Shown one piece after another: positions 37,952 through 46,929 of a DNA stretch of 64,000 bases. The notes under the pieces were generated by a model. It searched no databases and was not told the origin of the DNA. It was given only the letters and a program-made list of their open reading frames with translations. The translations under genes were made by a program, and so were the position numbers. This stretch comes from Rhodococcus rhodnii (GTDB lineage Bacteria; Actinomycetota; Actinomycetes; Mycobacteriales; Pseudonocardiaceae), in NCBI GenBank assembly GCA_000720375.1, contig JOAA01000001.1, positions 62,001 through 126,000 on the forward strand, read 5' to 3'. Every line of letters starts with the position of its first letter. Within the stretch, counting starts at the first letter, position 1.

Positions 37952-40704
37952 CCGATCCGGTACGGCTGTTCACCGAAGCCCTGGACATGCCAACGGGCAT
38001 GGCCAAGCACGAGGCGCTGGAGCGGGCCGCGCGGGCGGCGGACGCGAGCGGCGACAAGCACCTGCCTGCGGCCTGCCGGCTGGCTTTGATCGAGTCCTGC
38101 TACTACCTCAACCGGTACGACCTGATCCTCGCGCCGATCGCGTGGTGTCACAACGCGGAGCAGCGCGACCCGTCGGTGTTCAGCGACAGCGATATGCGCA
38201 GCCTGAACTGGGCGCACAAGTGGGTGCCGGTCGGGCTGCGGCGTGACCCCCGGTTCACGCTCGCCCAGATCGAGTCGGTTCTGGACGCGTTGGAAACGCG
38301 CTACAAACGGTTCGGCTTCTCGCTGCAGCCGGTGTGGGGTCAGCGCGCTCTGACCGCCGCGCATGTCGGCGACTTCGAGTTGGCCGACGAGCATTTCGCG
38401 CGATTCATCGCCACCGAACGCGACGACATGTCCGACTGCGCGGGCTGTGTGGTGGAGGAACAGGTCGAGCACCTGGTCATGCGTGGACGGTATGAGGAAG
38501 CGTTGCGCCATGCGGAACCCGCATTGGCCGGGCGGTTCACGTGCAGCACTCAGCCACAGGGTGTGCTGACTGCTTTGCTGCCCGCGTTGACGGCTCTTGG
38601 CGAGGTCGAACGGGCGCGGGACGCGCATTTGGTCGCGTATCGGCAGTCGCGTGAGCAGGCGAGCCAGGGTTACGTCGGACTGCATTTGGAGTTCTGCGCG
38701 GTCACCGGCAATGTGCCGCGGGGCATGGAGTTGCTGCGTCGACACCTCGACCAGGTCCATCACGCGACGAGCCCGATCGGCACGATGAACTTCGCGGCGA
38801 GTGCGGCCTTGTTGTTGAGCCGTCTCGATTCGGATCGGGTTGAGCTCGCTGTTCCGTTGCCAGGCGGCGACGTTTCCCGGATGACCGCTGGGCGCCTGCG
38901 GGAGTATCTGACTTCGCGGGCGTTGGAACTGGCCGCCGAATTCGACAAGCGCAACGGAAGCGCGCGGCAGTCCGCCCGTATTCAGTCCATTTTGGATGCA
39001 CCGGACGCGGTGCGTGTGCCGTTGGCCGTGCCGAATCCGGCCCCTGAGCCCGCTCCGGTCACCGCTGATCCGGTCGAGCTGGCGTACCAGGCACATCTGG
39101 CGTACGAGGAGAACGACTTCCTGACCGGGTATCGGTTGCTGAAGTCGCTGCCCGCGGACCTGGACCCGTTGCTGCCTTCGAAACTCGCTGCTCAGCTGGC
39201 CGCTCGGCGGTTGGTTGTGTTCCCCGACCGTGACGTGCTCGACTCACTGCCGTCGGCGGTGCAGCGGCTGGTCGAAGTCGGCGATCTCGACCAGGCGGCC
39301 AGGTTCCACGCCCGGCTCGGCATGCTGCGGGCCGAGGCCGGTGACCTCGATGGCGGCATCGCCACAGTCGAACAAGCGCTTGATTCGGCCGAGGCGCACT
39401 CGGCATCGGTCGGCCGGATCCTGGTCCGGCTGATCCTGTGCGAACTGCTGGACCACCGGCACGAGCACGTGCGGGCGACCTCGTTGCTGGACGAGGCATT
39501 GGAACTGGCCAGGGAAACGGCCTCGGAGCGGGTCACGTCGGTGATCCTGGAACAGGCCGATCACGAGGCACGCCAAGGAAACCTGGACGACGCCGACAAG
39601 ATCATGGACCAGGTGCTGGCGACGCGGGGTCTGCGCCCCGGCGACCGGTTCCACGCACTGCGAGCCCGGATGGCGATCGCCGAAGTGCGCGGGGACGTCG
39701 ATCTGGCGTTGCAGACCTCGTCCGAGCTGGTCGAGTTCGTGCGCAACTACCCAGGCCCGTGGCGGCCGGACGTGTTGCTGCACCGAGCATCCATGTTGGA
39801 CAACCTGGACCGTGCCGGTGCCCATCTGCGCGAACTGGTCGACACGGTTGCCGTGTGCCGTACCGAAGGAAGCCCTTTGGAGACGGCGCATGCGTGCTAC
39901 GTTCTGTCGTCCGGTTACCTGGCACACGGCCGGTTGGTCGAGGCCGCCGAGGCGCTTGAGGAAGCCTTGCGCCTCTTGCCTTCGGACGCCGAGGAAGAAG
40001 CCACCCTCCGAATCCGCTACCGGCTCGGATCGGTGTGCGCGGAACTCGGCGAGCACGCCGAAGGCCGCAGGCACTTCCAGGCGATGCTGGACCTGGTGGC
40101 GGACGCGCCATCGGCCTCCCAGGCAATGGTGTGGGCCGGTCTGGGCTCCACCAACCACGCACTGGGGTCGTTCGAGGAAGCCGAGCGCTGCCACCGGCGG
40201 TCCGCGGAACTCTGGGAAGAAGCCGAACTCCCCGTAGAAGCCTGCCGCGCGTGGATCAAGACGGCGGCCGCGATCGCCGACGATTCGCCTCAGGTGGCTC
40301 TGGAGGCCTTGGAGCGCGCCTCGGCCCAGATCGAGGACGGCGAACTGGCGGCTCGGTTGACCGCGGAGATGCTGGAACTGCGGGGGTACACGTACACGCA
40401 GCTCGGCGAGCACTCGGATTCATTGGCCGACAACATGCGGGCGGCGGAGATCGTCCGCTCCCTCGGCGAACCCGACTGGGAGATCTTCCTGATGGTCCGG
40501 GCCGCCCGTAACTACATCGCCATGCAGGCCCCCGAGAAGGCCGAGACGTGGGCGAAGGATTCGATCGCGTTGATCTCCGAGGACACGCCACCGAGCATCA
40601 TCGCCCGCGTTCTGGACGTCCTGACCCGAGCCCTGGAAGCCCAATCAAAACCAATTTCCCAGGACCCGACCGTCCGATCCCTGACGGCACGCCTCCGCAC
40701 CTGA
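37948..40704 (+). CDS. Large tetratricopeptide-repeat protein, partner of the HSP90-like gene
   Basis: A 918-residue protein made almost wholly of paired helices. TPR-like units are clearest from about residue 430 on (for example DLDQAARFHARLGMLRAEAG, GSFEEAERCHRRSAELWEEA and LGEHSDSLADNMRAAEIV). No DNA-binding, catalytic or membrane segment was seen. It starts in the stop codon of the HSP90-like gene. It probably acts as an adaptor or scaffold for that chaperone. A long inverted repeat follows the stop and separates it from the convergent protease gene. Confidence 0.8.
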   Translation: MTDPVRLFTEALDMPTGMAKHEALERAARAADASGDKHLPAACRLALIESCYYLNRYDLILAPIAWCHNAEQRDPSVFSDSDMRSLNWAHKWVPVGLRRDPRFTLAQIESVLDALETRYKRFGFSLQPVWGQRALTAAHVGDFELADEHFARFIATERDDMSDCAGCVVEEQVEHLVMRGRYEEALRHAEPALAGRFTCSTQPQGVLTALLPALTALGEVERARDAHLVAYRQSREQASQGYVGLHLEFCAVTGNVPRGMELLRRHLDQVHHATSPIGTMNFAASAALLLSRLDSDRVELAVPLPGGDVSRMTAGRLREYLTSRALELAAEFDKRNGSARQSARIQSILDAPDAVRVPLAVPNPAPEPAPVTADPVELAYQAHLAYEENDFLTGYRLLKSLPADLDPLLPSKLAAQLAARRLVVFPDRDVLDSLPSAVQRLVEVGDLDQAARFHARLGMLRAEAGDLDGGIATVEQALDSAEAHSASVGRILVRLILCELLDHRHEHVRATSLLDEALELARETASERVTSVILEQADHEARQGNLDDADKIMDQVLATRGLRPGDRFHALRARMAIAEVRGDVDLALQTSSELVEFVRNYPGPWRPDVLLHRASMLDNLDRAGAHLRELVDTVAVCRTEGSPLETAHACYVLSSGYLAHGRLVEAAEALEEALRLLPSDAEEEATLRIRYRLGSVCAELGEHAEGRRHFQAMLDLVADAPSASQAMVWAGLGSTNHALGSFEEAERCHRRSAELWEEAELPVEACRAWIKTAAAIADDSPQVALEALERASAQIEDGELAARLTAEMLELRGYTYTQLGEHSDSLADNMRAAEIVRSLGEPDWEIFLMVRAARNYIAMQAPEKAETWAKDSIALISEDTPPSIIARVLDVLTRALEAQSKPISQDPTVRSLTARLRT

Positions 40705-40834
40705 AGCCGTGTCCACCTTTCTGACACGGTGTGTCCACCACTCCGGCACCATGAAATCGCAGTACGGCCCCCGCTAGGGGTATTTCAGTGTGCCGGAATG
40801 GTGGACACGGGGTGCTGGAAAGGTGGACACGGCT
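40705..40834. repeat. Long imperfect inverted repeat between convergent genes
   Basis: Left arm 40705-40757 (opening AGCCGTGTCCACCTTTC) pairs with right arm 40782-40834 (ending GAAAGGTGGACACGGCT), leaving a 24-base loop. The outer 17 bases match exactly, and further inside GTGTCCACCA / TGGTGGACAC and CCGGCAC / GTGCCGG also pair. It fills the gap between the TPR gene and the convergent subtilase, so it may be a bidirectional terminator or a MITE-like insertion. Confidence 0.75.
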
Positions 40835-40841
40835 GTGAGGG

Positions 40842-43800
40842 CTAGATGACTCGGTATGCGTGCAGGACTGTCTGTTCGACCTTGTTTCCTGCGTCGTCGG
40901 TCGCCGTCACGCGCAGCGAGGCGTAGCTGTTCGGGGCCTGGTTGGCCTCTAGGCCGTACCAGATGTCGTTTCCTGGGTAGACCGGGATTTCTCGCCACGA
41001 TGCGCCGTCGTCGAAGGATACCTCGATCGCCACTTCGGTCACCTTGGCCGATGCGCTGCCGGGGTTTCGTTGCAGGGTCACGGGAATGACCAGCAGCTGG
41101 TTCACCTTGACGGCGTTGTTCGCGTCCACGTTCGGCGCGATCCGCACGTTCATCAACGGCAACGCCTGGGTTTCCTGGGTTGCCGCTGAGCGGAATGTCC
41201 AGGCGGTGTTCATCTTGGTGGACAACGGGAACAGCTTCTCGTCGAGTTGCAGGGACAGCTCGGCCCGGTAGGTCGCCTCGGCTTCCGGCAGACCCTCGAA
41301 CAGGCTTTGGAACATGTCCGGCTTCTCGGCGACCAACGTGCCGTCCCGGTACAAAGCTATGCGGCTCTTACGATCCCCGCTCATCGGGTACCCGGTTCGG
41401 CCCGTGGTCGAGTCCACATAGGGTGCTGTGAAGATGTTCATCTTGTCGCCGGTCCGAGTTGACCGGTAGGACGCGGGTGCTTCGGCCGAGTCGAACCCGG
41501 GCGTGAACACCGCCCTGTTCCAGTGCCGGACAACGCTTGTCTCCGGTTTGGGGGTCTCGCGTCGGCTGTACAGGTTGCTGATCTCCCGATCGGCGTCTTT
41601 GTCCTGATACAGCGCGAAACTCTGTTCCCAGGTTCGTCCGGTCTGGAAGTAGTCGGTCCGCTGGAACGGCAGGTGCACGCCGATCGGCCCGCCCGCCGCG
41701 GTGTGGCCGAGGCCGTCGAGGTACCCGAGAGTCCAGGTGTACGCGAACTTTCCGGCCTGCGTCGCGTGGTAGAGCTGCCGGACCTCGGCGAGCTCTTCTT
41801 GCCTGACCACGGGTTCGAAGCCGGTCGGGTAGGTGCCGTGGTCCTGCCACAGCAGGTGATACATGACCGGCGACTTGGTGAAGTCCTTGTCTTTGTCGGG
41901 TTCGGCTAGTTTGAACGCCAGCCAGGCTTCGAGATCCTCCGGCGGCAGCGGCTGGCCTTGATACAGGCTGTAGAACGGGGTTCCGTCGTACAGGATCGCG
42001 CCGGTCAGCAGACCTCCGCGGCCGCCGCCAACGGGGAAGGACCTGATCAGGCCGACATCCAGCAGTGCGGCGCCGACTTTCGCGTTCGGCACGGCCGGTT
42101 TGACGAGCTTCGCTTGCCGGGCGTCCAGCGTGAGGTCTTGATCTTGGTCCAACGTCACGGTCGGCACGATGATGTGGCTGTAGCTGTCCTTTGCGGGCAC
42201 GTGGCTGTCCACAATGTACTTGCCCTTGGGGCGGCGGAGCACGACCGAGCCGTCCAGGTCGAACGGGAAGTACGACTGCCCGGAGTCTATTCCGAGCATG
42301 ACCGCCGAGACGATCGGCGCGGGTTTGCCGTCCCTGCCGATCTGTGCGACCCGCAGGTCGTAACTCTCGACCTCTTTGTGCACGGTCAACGGCGTGACAA
42401 CCCTGGTCTCACCGGCCGTTGCGGTCAGTCTCCCGGTGATGTGCCCGTCCGGTCCGGTCCGGGTGTCCGCGGTGACGGTCGCCGTTGCTTCACCGCCTGC
42501 CGGGACAGTGAGTTCGCTGGGTGCGACGCTGTAGGGCGCGGCTGTGGCCAGAGTCAGAGTGACAGGAGTCGATCCGGTGTTGCGGTAGGTGACCGTGCCG
42601 CTGACCGGCTTGTCATCGTCATGCGGCCAGCGCTGCAAGCCGAGGTTGACCGAGTTGTTGACGGCGACGACGGTTTGTTTCGTCGCACGGGCGACGTCCA
42701 ATCGGCCCGCGCCGATGAGGTGAGCGTCGAACGGAAGAGGTGCGGCCGATGAGACCAAAGTGGACTTCAGCTCGGCCGATTTGATGCCAGGCCGTTGCTG
42801 GGCAAGCAAAGCCGCGGCGCCGGAGACGTGTGGCGTGGCCATCGAGGTGCCGCTCGCACGCGTGTAGAACTTGTCGATCGGCTCGGATTCGCTGTTCTTG
42901 GCCAGCGCGGCGACGATCGAGGTTCCTGGCGCGGCGATCTCGGGTTTGACGGCGCCGTCGTTGCGTGGGCCACGGCTGGAGTAGAAGGCTTCGTCATCCT
43001 TCTTGCCCACCGCACCAACGGAAAGCGCTGCATCTGCCGTGCTCGGTGAGCTGACCGTCTCGGGACGTGGCCCTCGATTGCCTGATGCGACAACAAAAAG
43101 CGCGCCCGTCTCGGCACTCAGCTTGTTGATCGCGGCTTCCAGCGGGTCGATCTCCTCGGCGTCCGGCCCACCCAGGCTCAGGTTCACCACCTGGGCCTTC
43201 TTCTCGCGCGCGGCCCATTCCATGCCTTTGAGGATGGCACTTTCCGGGCAGCCGTCGTCATCGCAGACCTTGCCGATCACCAAGGTCGCCTCTGGCGCAA
43301 CGCCTTTGTACTTGCCGTTCGACGCGGCGCCACTGCCCGCGATCGTCGAGGCGACGTGGGTTCCGTGGCCGTTCTTGTCGTCGGCCTCTTTGTCTTTGTC
43401 ATCAGTGAAGTCACGTCTGTCGGCGATGCGGCCCGCGAAATCCTTGTGTGTGGCGTCGATCCCGGTGTCCAGCACCGCGACTGTCACGCCTTTGCCGGTG
43501 AATCCCGACTGCCACACGGCTGGTGCGCCGATCTGCGGGACACTCTCGGCGAGCGCGAGTTCGCGTTTGCCGTCCAGCCAGACCTTGTCCGGGCTGGTCA
43601 GCAGGCTCGGCCAGGACTGGCCTTTGGCCGCGGTCATGGCGTCGCCCGCGATGATCAACGGCACGCTCGGGGTCTTGGCGTAGCCGAAGTCCTTGAGGGA
43701 CGTGATGTCGAACAGCCGCCGGTCCAGCGTGCCCGCGGCGACCCGCTCGACCGCGTCCAACGGGATCACGTAGCGGTGACCTGCGACTTCGTACGTCCGG

Positions 43801-43976
43801 AACCCCATCCCCTGGCGGCCTTTGCCAGGCACAGGCGAGACCGCGTTGCCTCTCAGCAGCACCCGATCACCAGAGACGAGAACGATTTCGTCTGATACAG
43901 GGTCGGCCGCGGCATTCGGCGCGAGCACCGGCAACAAAGTCAGAGCAAGGGCGGCTGCGAGTACGCGTCCCAACAC
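40842..43976 (-). CDS. Secreted S8 family serine protease (subtilase)
   Basis: A 1044-residue exported protease. It has a signal peptide (LGRVLAAALALTLLPVLAPNAAA), a propeptide region (about 25-150) and a subtilisin catalytic domain. The triad is D170 (AVLDTGID), H204 (NGHGTHVAS) and S378 (SGTSMATPHVSG), with oxyanion N300. The remaining 600 residues are beta-rich modules, including Ig-like segments, of the kind seen in large actinobacterial extracellular subtilases. GTG start at 43976. The gene stands alone between an inverted repeat and the tsnR-like gene. Confidence 0.93.
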   Translation of the reverse strand: MLGRVLAAALALTLLPVLAPNAAADPVSDEIVLVSGDRVLLRGNAVSPVPGKGRQGMGFRTYEVAGHRYVIPLDAVERVAAGTLDRRLFDITSLKDFGYAKTPSVPLIIAGDAMTAAKGQSWPSLLTSPDKVWLDGKRELALAESVPQIGAPAVWQSGFTGKGVTVAVLDTGIDATHKDFAGRIADRRDFTDDKDKEADDKNGHGTHVASTIAGSGAASNGKYKGVAPEATLVIGKVCDDDGCPESAILKGMEWAAREKKAQVVNLSLGGPDAEEIDPLEAAINKLSAETGALFVVASGNRGPRPETVSSPSTADAALSVGAVGKKDDEAFYSSRGPRNDGAVKPEIAAPGTSIVAALAKNSESEPIDKFYTRASGTSMATPHVSGAAALLAQQRPGIKSAELKSTLVSSAAPLPFDAHLIGAGRLDVARATKQTVVAVNNSVNLGLQRWPHDDDKPVSGTVTYRNTGSTPVTLTLATAAPYSVAPSELTVPAGGEATATVTADTRTGPDGHITGRLTATAGETRVVTPLTVHKEVESYDLRVAQIGRDGKPAPIVSAVMLGIDSGQSYFPFDLDGSVVLRRPKGKYIVDSHVPAKDSYSHIIVPTVTLDQDQDLTLDARQAKLVKPAVPNAKVGAALLDVGLIRSFPVGGGRGGLLTGAILYDGTPFYSLYQGQPLPPEDLEAWLAFKLAEPDKDKDFTKSPVMYHLLWQDHGTYPTGFEPVVRQEELAEVRQLYHATQAGKFAYTWTLGYLDGLGHTAAGGPIGVHLPFQRTDYFQTGRTWEQSFALYQDKDADREISNLYSRRETPKPETSVVRHWNRAVFTPGFDSAEAPASYRSTRTGDKMNIFTAPYVDSTTGRTGYPMSGDRKSRIALYRDGTLVAEKPDMFQSLFEGLPEAEATYRAELSLQLDEKLFPLSTKMNTAWTFRSAATQETQALPLMNVRIAPNVDANNAVKVNQLLVIPVTLQRNPGSASAKVTEVAIEVSFDDGASWREIPVYPGNDIWYGLEANQAPNSYASLRVTATDDAGNKVEQTVLHAYRVI

Positions 43977-44007
43977 GATCTCCTTCCGGAGCTTGTTGGG
44001 AAGTTGT

Positions 44008-44814
44008 TTACCGCAAGTGCCCGGCGTAAAGACAGACCGCGGCGGCGGTTGCCAGGTTCAAACTCTCCGCTTTCCCGAAGATCGGGACATTCACCACGTC
44101 GTCGACGGCTTCGAGGACCTCAGGATCGAGCCCGTGCGCCTCACTGCCGAACACCCACGCGGTCGGCCGGCTCAGATCGACCTGCGTCAGATCCGTCTTG
44201 GCGTGCCCGTCGGCCGCGACCAGCCGCAACCCGGCTTTGCGGCATGCGTCGAAAACCGCTGTGGTGCTGCGGGAACGCGCCAGCGGCAGGTGGAAAACAC
44301 TGCCGGTGGAAGCACGCACGCACTTGCCGTTGTGCGGATCGACGGTGTCACCGGCGAAAATCACGGCGGACGCGCCCGCCGCATCGGCGACCCGCGTGAC
44401 CGTGCCCGCGTTGCCCGGATCGGACACACCGACGAGCACGGCAACCAGCTTGGGCTCGGCGAGGGCCTCGTCGAGCGAAACGTCGAGAAGTTCGCAGACC
44501 GCGACAATGCCTTGCGGAGTCACGGTTTCCGAGAGCCCGTCGGCGGCTCGATCGGTCACAGTGGACACCGGGATGCCCGCGGTGCGCGCTTCGTCGACGA
44601 GTTCGGAGTTACGGGCGGCCGCCGTCTCGGTCACGAAGACCTCGTAGACCTGGCCGAACCGCAGAGCCTCCCGGACGGCCTGCGCGCCCTCGGCGAGAAA
44701 CCGGCCCGCCCGTTCCCTGCCCGCGCGTTTGGTCAACTGCCGCGCAGCAGCGACCCGGGGCGTCCGCTCGGTGAAGAGCTGGACCGCCCCGGGTCGCTTG
44801 ACGTGCTCGCTCAG
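44008..44814 (-). CDS. TrmH/SpoU family RNA 2'-O-methyltransferase (TsnR-like)
   Basis: SPOUT methyltransferase that methylates a ribose in rRNA or tRNA using SAM. Motifs: the substrate-binding N-domain ([15 protein letters not shown]), [31 protein letters not shown] and [19 protein letters not shown]. The first canonical start is TTG at 44736 (242 residues). However, the frame stays open and family-like upstream ([20 protein letters not shown]) to a CTG at 44814 that overlaps the rplT stop (CTGA). I take CTG as the probable start, giving 268 residues, the usual family length. Downstream of infC-rpmI-rplT in the same operon. Confidence 0.85.
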   Translation of the reverse strand: MSEHVKRPGAVQLFTERTPRVAAARQLTKRAGRERAGRFLAEGAQAVREALRFGQVYEVFVTETAAARNSELVDEARTAGIPVSTVTDRAADGLSETVTPQGIVAVCELLDVSLDEALAEPKLVAVLVGVSDPGNAGTVTRVADAAGASAVIFAGDTVDPHNGKCVRASTGSVFHLPLARSRSTTAVFDACRKAGLRLVAADGHAKTDLTQVDLSRPTAWVFGSEAHGLDPEVLEAVDDVVNVPIFGKAESLNLATAAAVCLYAGHLR

Positions 44815-45182
44815 GCCTTCTCCTGCGCCGGAACGTTCGCGCGGGACACCTCGACCAGCGCGGTGAACGCGGCCGGGTCACTCACCGCGAGCTCGGCGAG
44901 GATCTTGCGGTCAACCTCGACACCCGCGACCTTCAGGCCCTGGATGAAGCGGTTGTAGGTCATGCCGTTCTGACGCGCCGCGGCGTTGATCCGCGTGATC
45001 CACAGCTGCCGGAAGTCACCCTTGCGGGCGCGGCGGTCGCGGTAGGCGTAGTTCAGCGAGTGGAGCACCTGCTCCTTGGCCTTGCGGTACAGCCGCGAGC
45101 GCTGGCCACGGTAGCCACTGGCCAGCTCGAGGGTCGTGCGGCGCTTCTTCTGGGCGTTGACTGCCCGCTTGACGCGTGCCAC
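44811..45182 (-). CDS. rplT: 50S ribosomal protein L20
   Basis: A 123-residue protein opening [20 protein letters not shown], the invariant L20 start, followed by [20 protein letters not shown]. It binds 23S rRNA early in large-subunit assembly. GTG start at 45182. Part of the standard infC-rpmI-rplT operon, 62 bases after rpmI. Confidence 0.98.
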   Translation of the reverse strand: MARVKRAVNAQKKRRTTLELASGYRGQRSRLYRKAKEQVLHSLNYAYRDRRARKGDFRQLWITRINAAARQNGMTYNRFIQGLKVAGVEVDRKILAELAVSDPAAFTALVEVSRANVPAQEKA

Positions 45183-45244
45183 GGGTCCATCCTGTCAATC
45201 TCTCAAGGGCGTTCGGGGCGCCCTGGTGGTCAAGGGAAGAAGTG

Positions 45245-45439
45245 TCAGATGCCCAGGAGGCGCTTGACTCGCTTCTCGTCGTTCTGGGCGACATCGGTGG
45301 TGCCCTCAAGGCGGCGGGTCAGCTTGCTGGGCTTCTTCTCCAGGATGTGCCGCCGGCCGGCCTGCTCGCGCTTCAGCTTGCCCTTGCCAGTCACGCGGAA
45401 GCGCTTGGCAGTGCCCTTGTGCGTCTTGTTCTTAGGCAT
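45245..45439 (-). CDS. rpmI: 50S ribosomal protein L35
   Basis: A 64-residue basic protein, [20 protein letters not shown], the L35 signature. ATG at 45439; an in-frame ATG four codons upstream (45451) is disfavoured because homologues begin at MPKNK. Second gene of the infC operon. Confidence 0.98.
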   Translation of the reverse strand: MPKNKTHKGTAKRFRVTGKGKLKREQAGRRHILEKKPSKLTRRLEGTTDVAQNDEKRVKRLLGI

Positions 45440-45513
45440 GGTCGTCCTCATCTAGGTGCTTCCGCCCGTGGATTCGCGGGCGGAAGCGCTATCTCTTCTG
45501 GTACCCCGGGTGC

Positions 45514-46074
45514 TTACTCGGCGGGGTCAGGCTGCGGCGTCGTCGCCTTCGTCTTCGGCTTGGCGTTCTTGTGCGGCGCCAGAACCATGATCATGTTTCG
45601 GCCGTCTTGCTTCGGTGAGGACTCGATGACCCCCAACTCGGCCACGTCGTCGGCCAACCGCTGCAACAACCGGTATCCGAGCTCCGGCCGGGACTGCTCA
45701 CGGCCACGGAACATGATGGTGATCTTGACCTTGTTGCCGTGCTCGAGGAAGCGAACCACTGCGCGCTTCTTGGTCTCGTAGTCGTGCGGGTCGATCTTCG
45801 GCCGGAGCTTCTGCTCCTTGATCACCGTGAGTACCTGGTTGCGCCGGGACTCGCGAGCCTTCTGCGCGCTCTCGTACTTGAACTTGCCGTAGTCCATGAG
45901 CTTGCAGACAGGCGGGCGGGCCTGCGGGGCCACCTCGACGAGGTCGAGATCCGCCTCCTGAGCGAGGCGGAGCGCGTCCTCGATACGGACGATCCCGACC
46001 TGCTCGCCGTTCGGTCCGACCAAGCGGACCTCCGGCACCCGGATGCGGTCGTTAATGCGTGACTCGGAGCTGAT
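45514..46074 (-). CDS. infC: Translation initiation factor IF-3
   Basis: A 186-residue IF-3 that keeps 30S subunits free and checks the start codon. The N-domain ([21 protein letters not shown]), linker and C-domain ([35 protein letters not shown]) are complete. No ATG/GTG/TTG lies at the conserved N-terminus. An ATC at 46074, four bases after AGGAGG, gives [10 protein letters not shown] and matches homologues. A non-canonical start is the known basis of IF-3 autoregulation (AUU in E. coli). The longer in-frame reading upstream to about 46209 is low-complexity leader. Confidence 0.95.
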   Translation of the reverse strand: MSSESRINDRIRVPEVRLVGPNGEQVGIVRIEDALRLAQEADLDLVEVAPQARPPVCKLMDYGKFKYESAQKARESRRNQVLTVIKEQKLRPKIDPHDYETKKRAVVRFLEHGNKVKITIMFRGREQSRPELGYRLLQRLADDVAELGVIESSPKQDGRNMIMVLAPHKNAKPKTKATTPQPDPAE

Positions 46075-46394
46075 GGTGCCTCCTCTTTCCCGAGTGCTGT
46101 GTTCACTCCGACCCCCCTGCGGGATCCCACCCCCACCGCGGAGTCTCTGTGTGTCCTTTAGCTGCGGCCTGCGGTGTGACCCCAGTAACGCGTCAGGCCC
46201 CGTCGTCATTGCTGACGCGGGGCCCGCTGCCTACACCGATCCACGACGTGCACGCACGTCGCGCCGCAGCAAGCTCACGCTGCTGCGATAAAGACCGGAC
46301 CCGGACACCTCTGCGGTGACTCGGGTGGGAGCGGGGCTCCACTTGCCGCCCCCGTGGGTACAGGGGCTGGTCGCACGTGGAAGGGTACCAGACC
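46075..46394 (-). promoter_or_regulatory. infC leader region with three stem-loops, and DUF1844 promoter
   Basis: 320 bases without a gene. It contains stems CGCGTCAG/CTGACGCG (46189-46196 with 46212-46219), GACGTGC/GCACGTC (46245-46260) and CGCAGCA/TGCTGCG (46265-46287). The arrangement fits a structured, possibly L20- or attenuation-controlled 5' leader of the infC operon on the minus strand. The promoter of the divergent DUF1844 gene must also lie here. I could not assign a named riboswitch or leader family by eye. Confidence 0.5.
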
Positions 46395-46751
46395 GTGAAT
46401 GACCCCGCCGCAGACCCTGCCAGCAGTGACAACGTTCGTGACCTGAGCGACATTCCCAGCGTGGAGGTGATCAGCCGGGCGGCCGTCATGCTCATGTCGG
46501 CGGCGGCTGAGCGTCTCGGGCTGGCGGATCCTGATCCGGATGAGTCCCCTCGCCGTGATCTGGACGAAGCCCGTCGGCTGATCACCGCCCTGGCCGGTCT
46601 CGTGACCGCTTCCGTCGAGTATCTCGGGCCGCACGCCGGGCCGCTGCGGGAGGGGCTGCAGTCGCTTCAGCGGGCGTTTCGGGAGGGTTCGGCGTTTCCG
46701 GACGAGCCCGGGGCCGGCCCCGGGGAGAAATACACAGGTCCCGTGTACTGA
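46395..46751 (+). CDS. DUF1844 domain-containing protein
   Basis: A 118-residue (GTG 46395) or 124-residue (GTG 46377) protein. The core VEVISRAAVMLMSAAAERLGL and the DLDEARRLITALAGLVTASVEYLG helix are the DUF1844 signature, a small helical family conserved next to infC in actinobacteria. Function unknown. The C-terminus is proline/glycine-rich. It is followed by REP-like copy B. Confidence 0.85.
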   Translation: MNDPAADPASSDNVRDLSDIPSVEVISRAAVMLMSAAAERLGLADPDPDESPRRDLDEARRLITALAGLVTASVEYLGPHAGPLREGLQSLQRAFREGSAFPDEPGAGPGEKYTGPVY

Positions 46752-46753
46752 AA

Positions 46754-46803
46754 CCCTCGTGAGTGTTTCGTCCGGTTAGAACCGGCCGAAACACTCACGA
46801 GGG
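46754..46803. repeat. REP-like 50-bp palindrome, copy B
   Basis: Near-perfect palindrome opening CCCTCGTGAGTGTTTCG and closing CGAAACACTCACGAGGG, centre CCGGTTAGAACCGG. It begins two bases after the DUF1844 stop. Very close to copy C at 62769. Confidence 0.8.
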
Positions 46804-46815
46804 CTACGCTGGGAA

Positions 46816-46844
46816 AACGGCCCCCGGAAGATCCGGGGGCCGTT
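46816..46844. terminator. Strong bidirectional terminator hairpin
   Basis: ACGGCCCCCGGA-AGA-TCCGGGGGCCGT, a 12-bp perfect stem, flanked by AAA on the left and TTC on the right. It lies between the convergent DUF1844 and lipoprotein genes and could end transcription from both sides. Confidence 0.75.
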
Positions 46845-46929
46845 CATATGTGTTGGGGGTCGGACCCAACTGTGACCCGGCGCCGGTGAGGCGCAGGAGG
46901 GGAGGCCAGCGCCGGATCACATGATCTGG

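Noticed and set aside
45440..45451. Four-codon longer L35 start at 45451
   Set aside because: L35 proteins begin MPKNK; the extra residues are not conserved.
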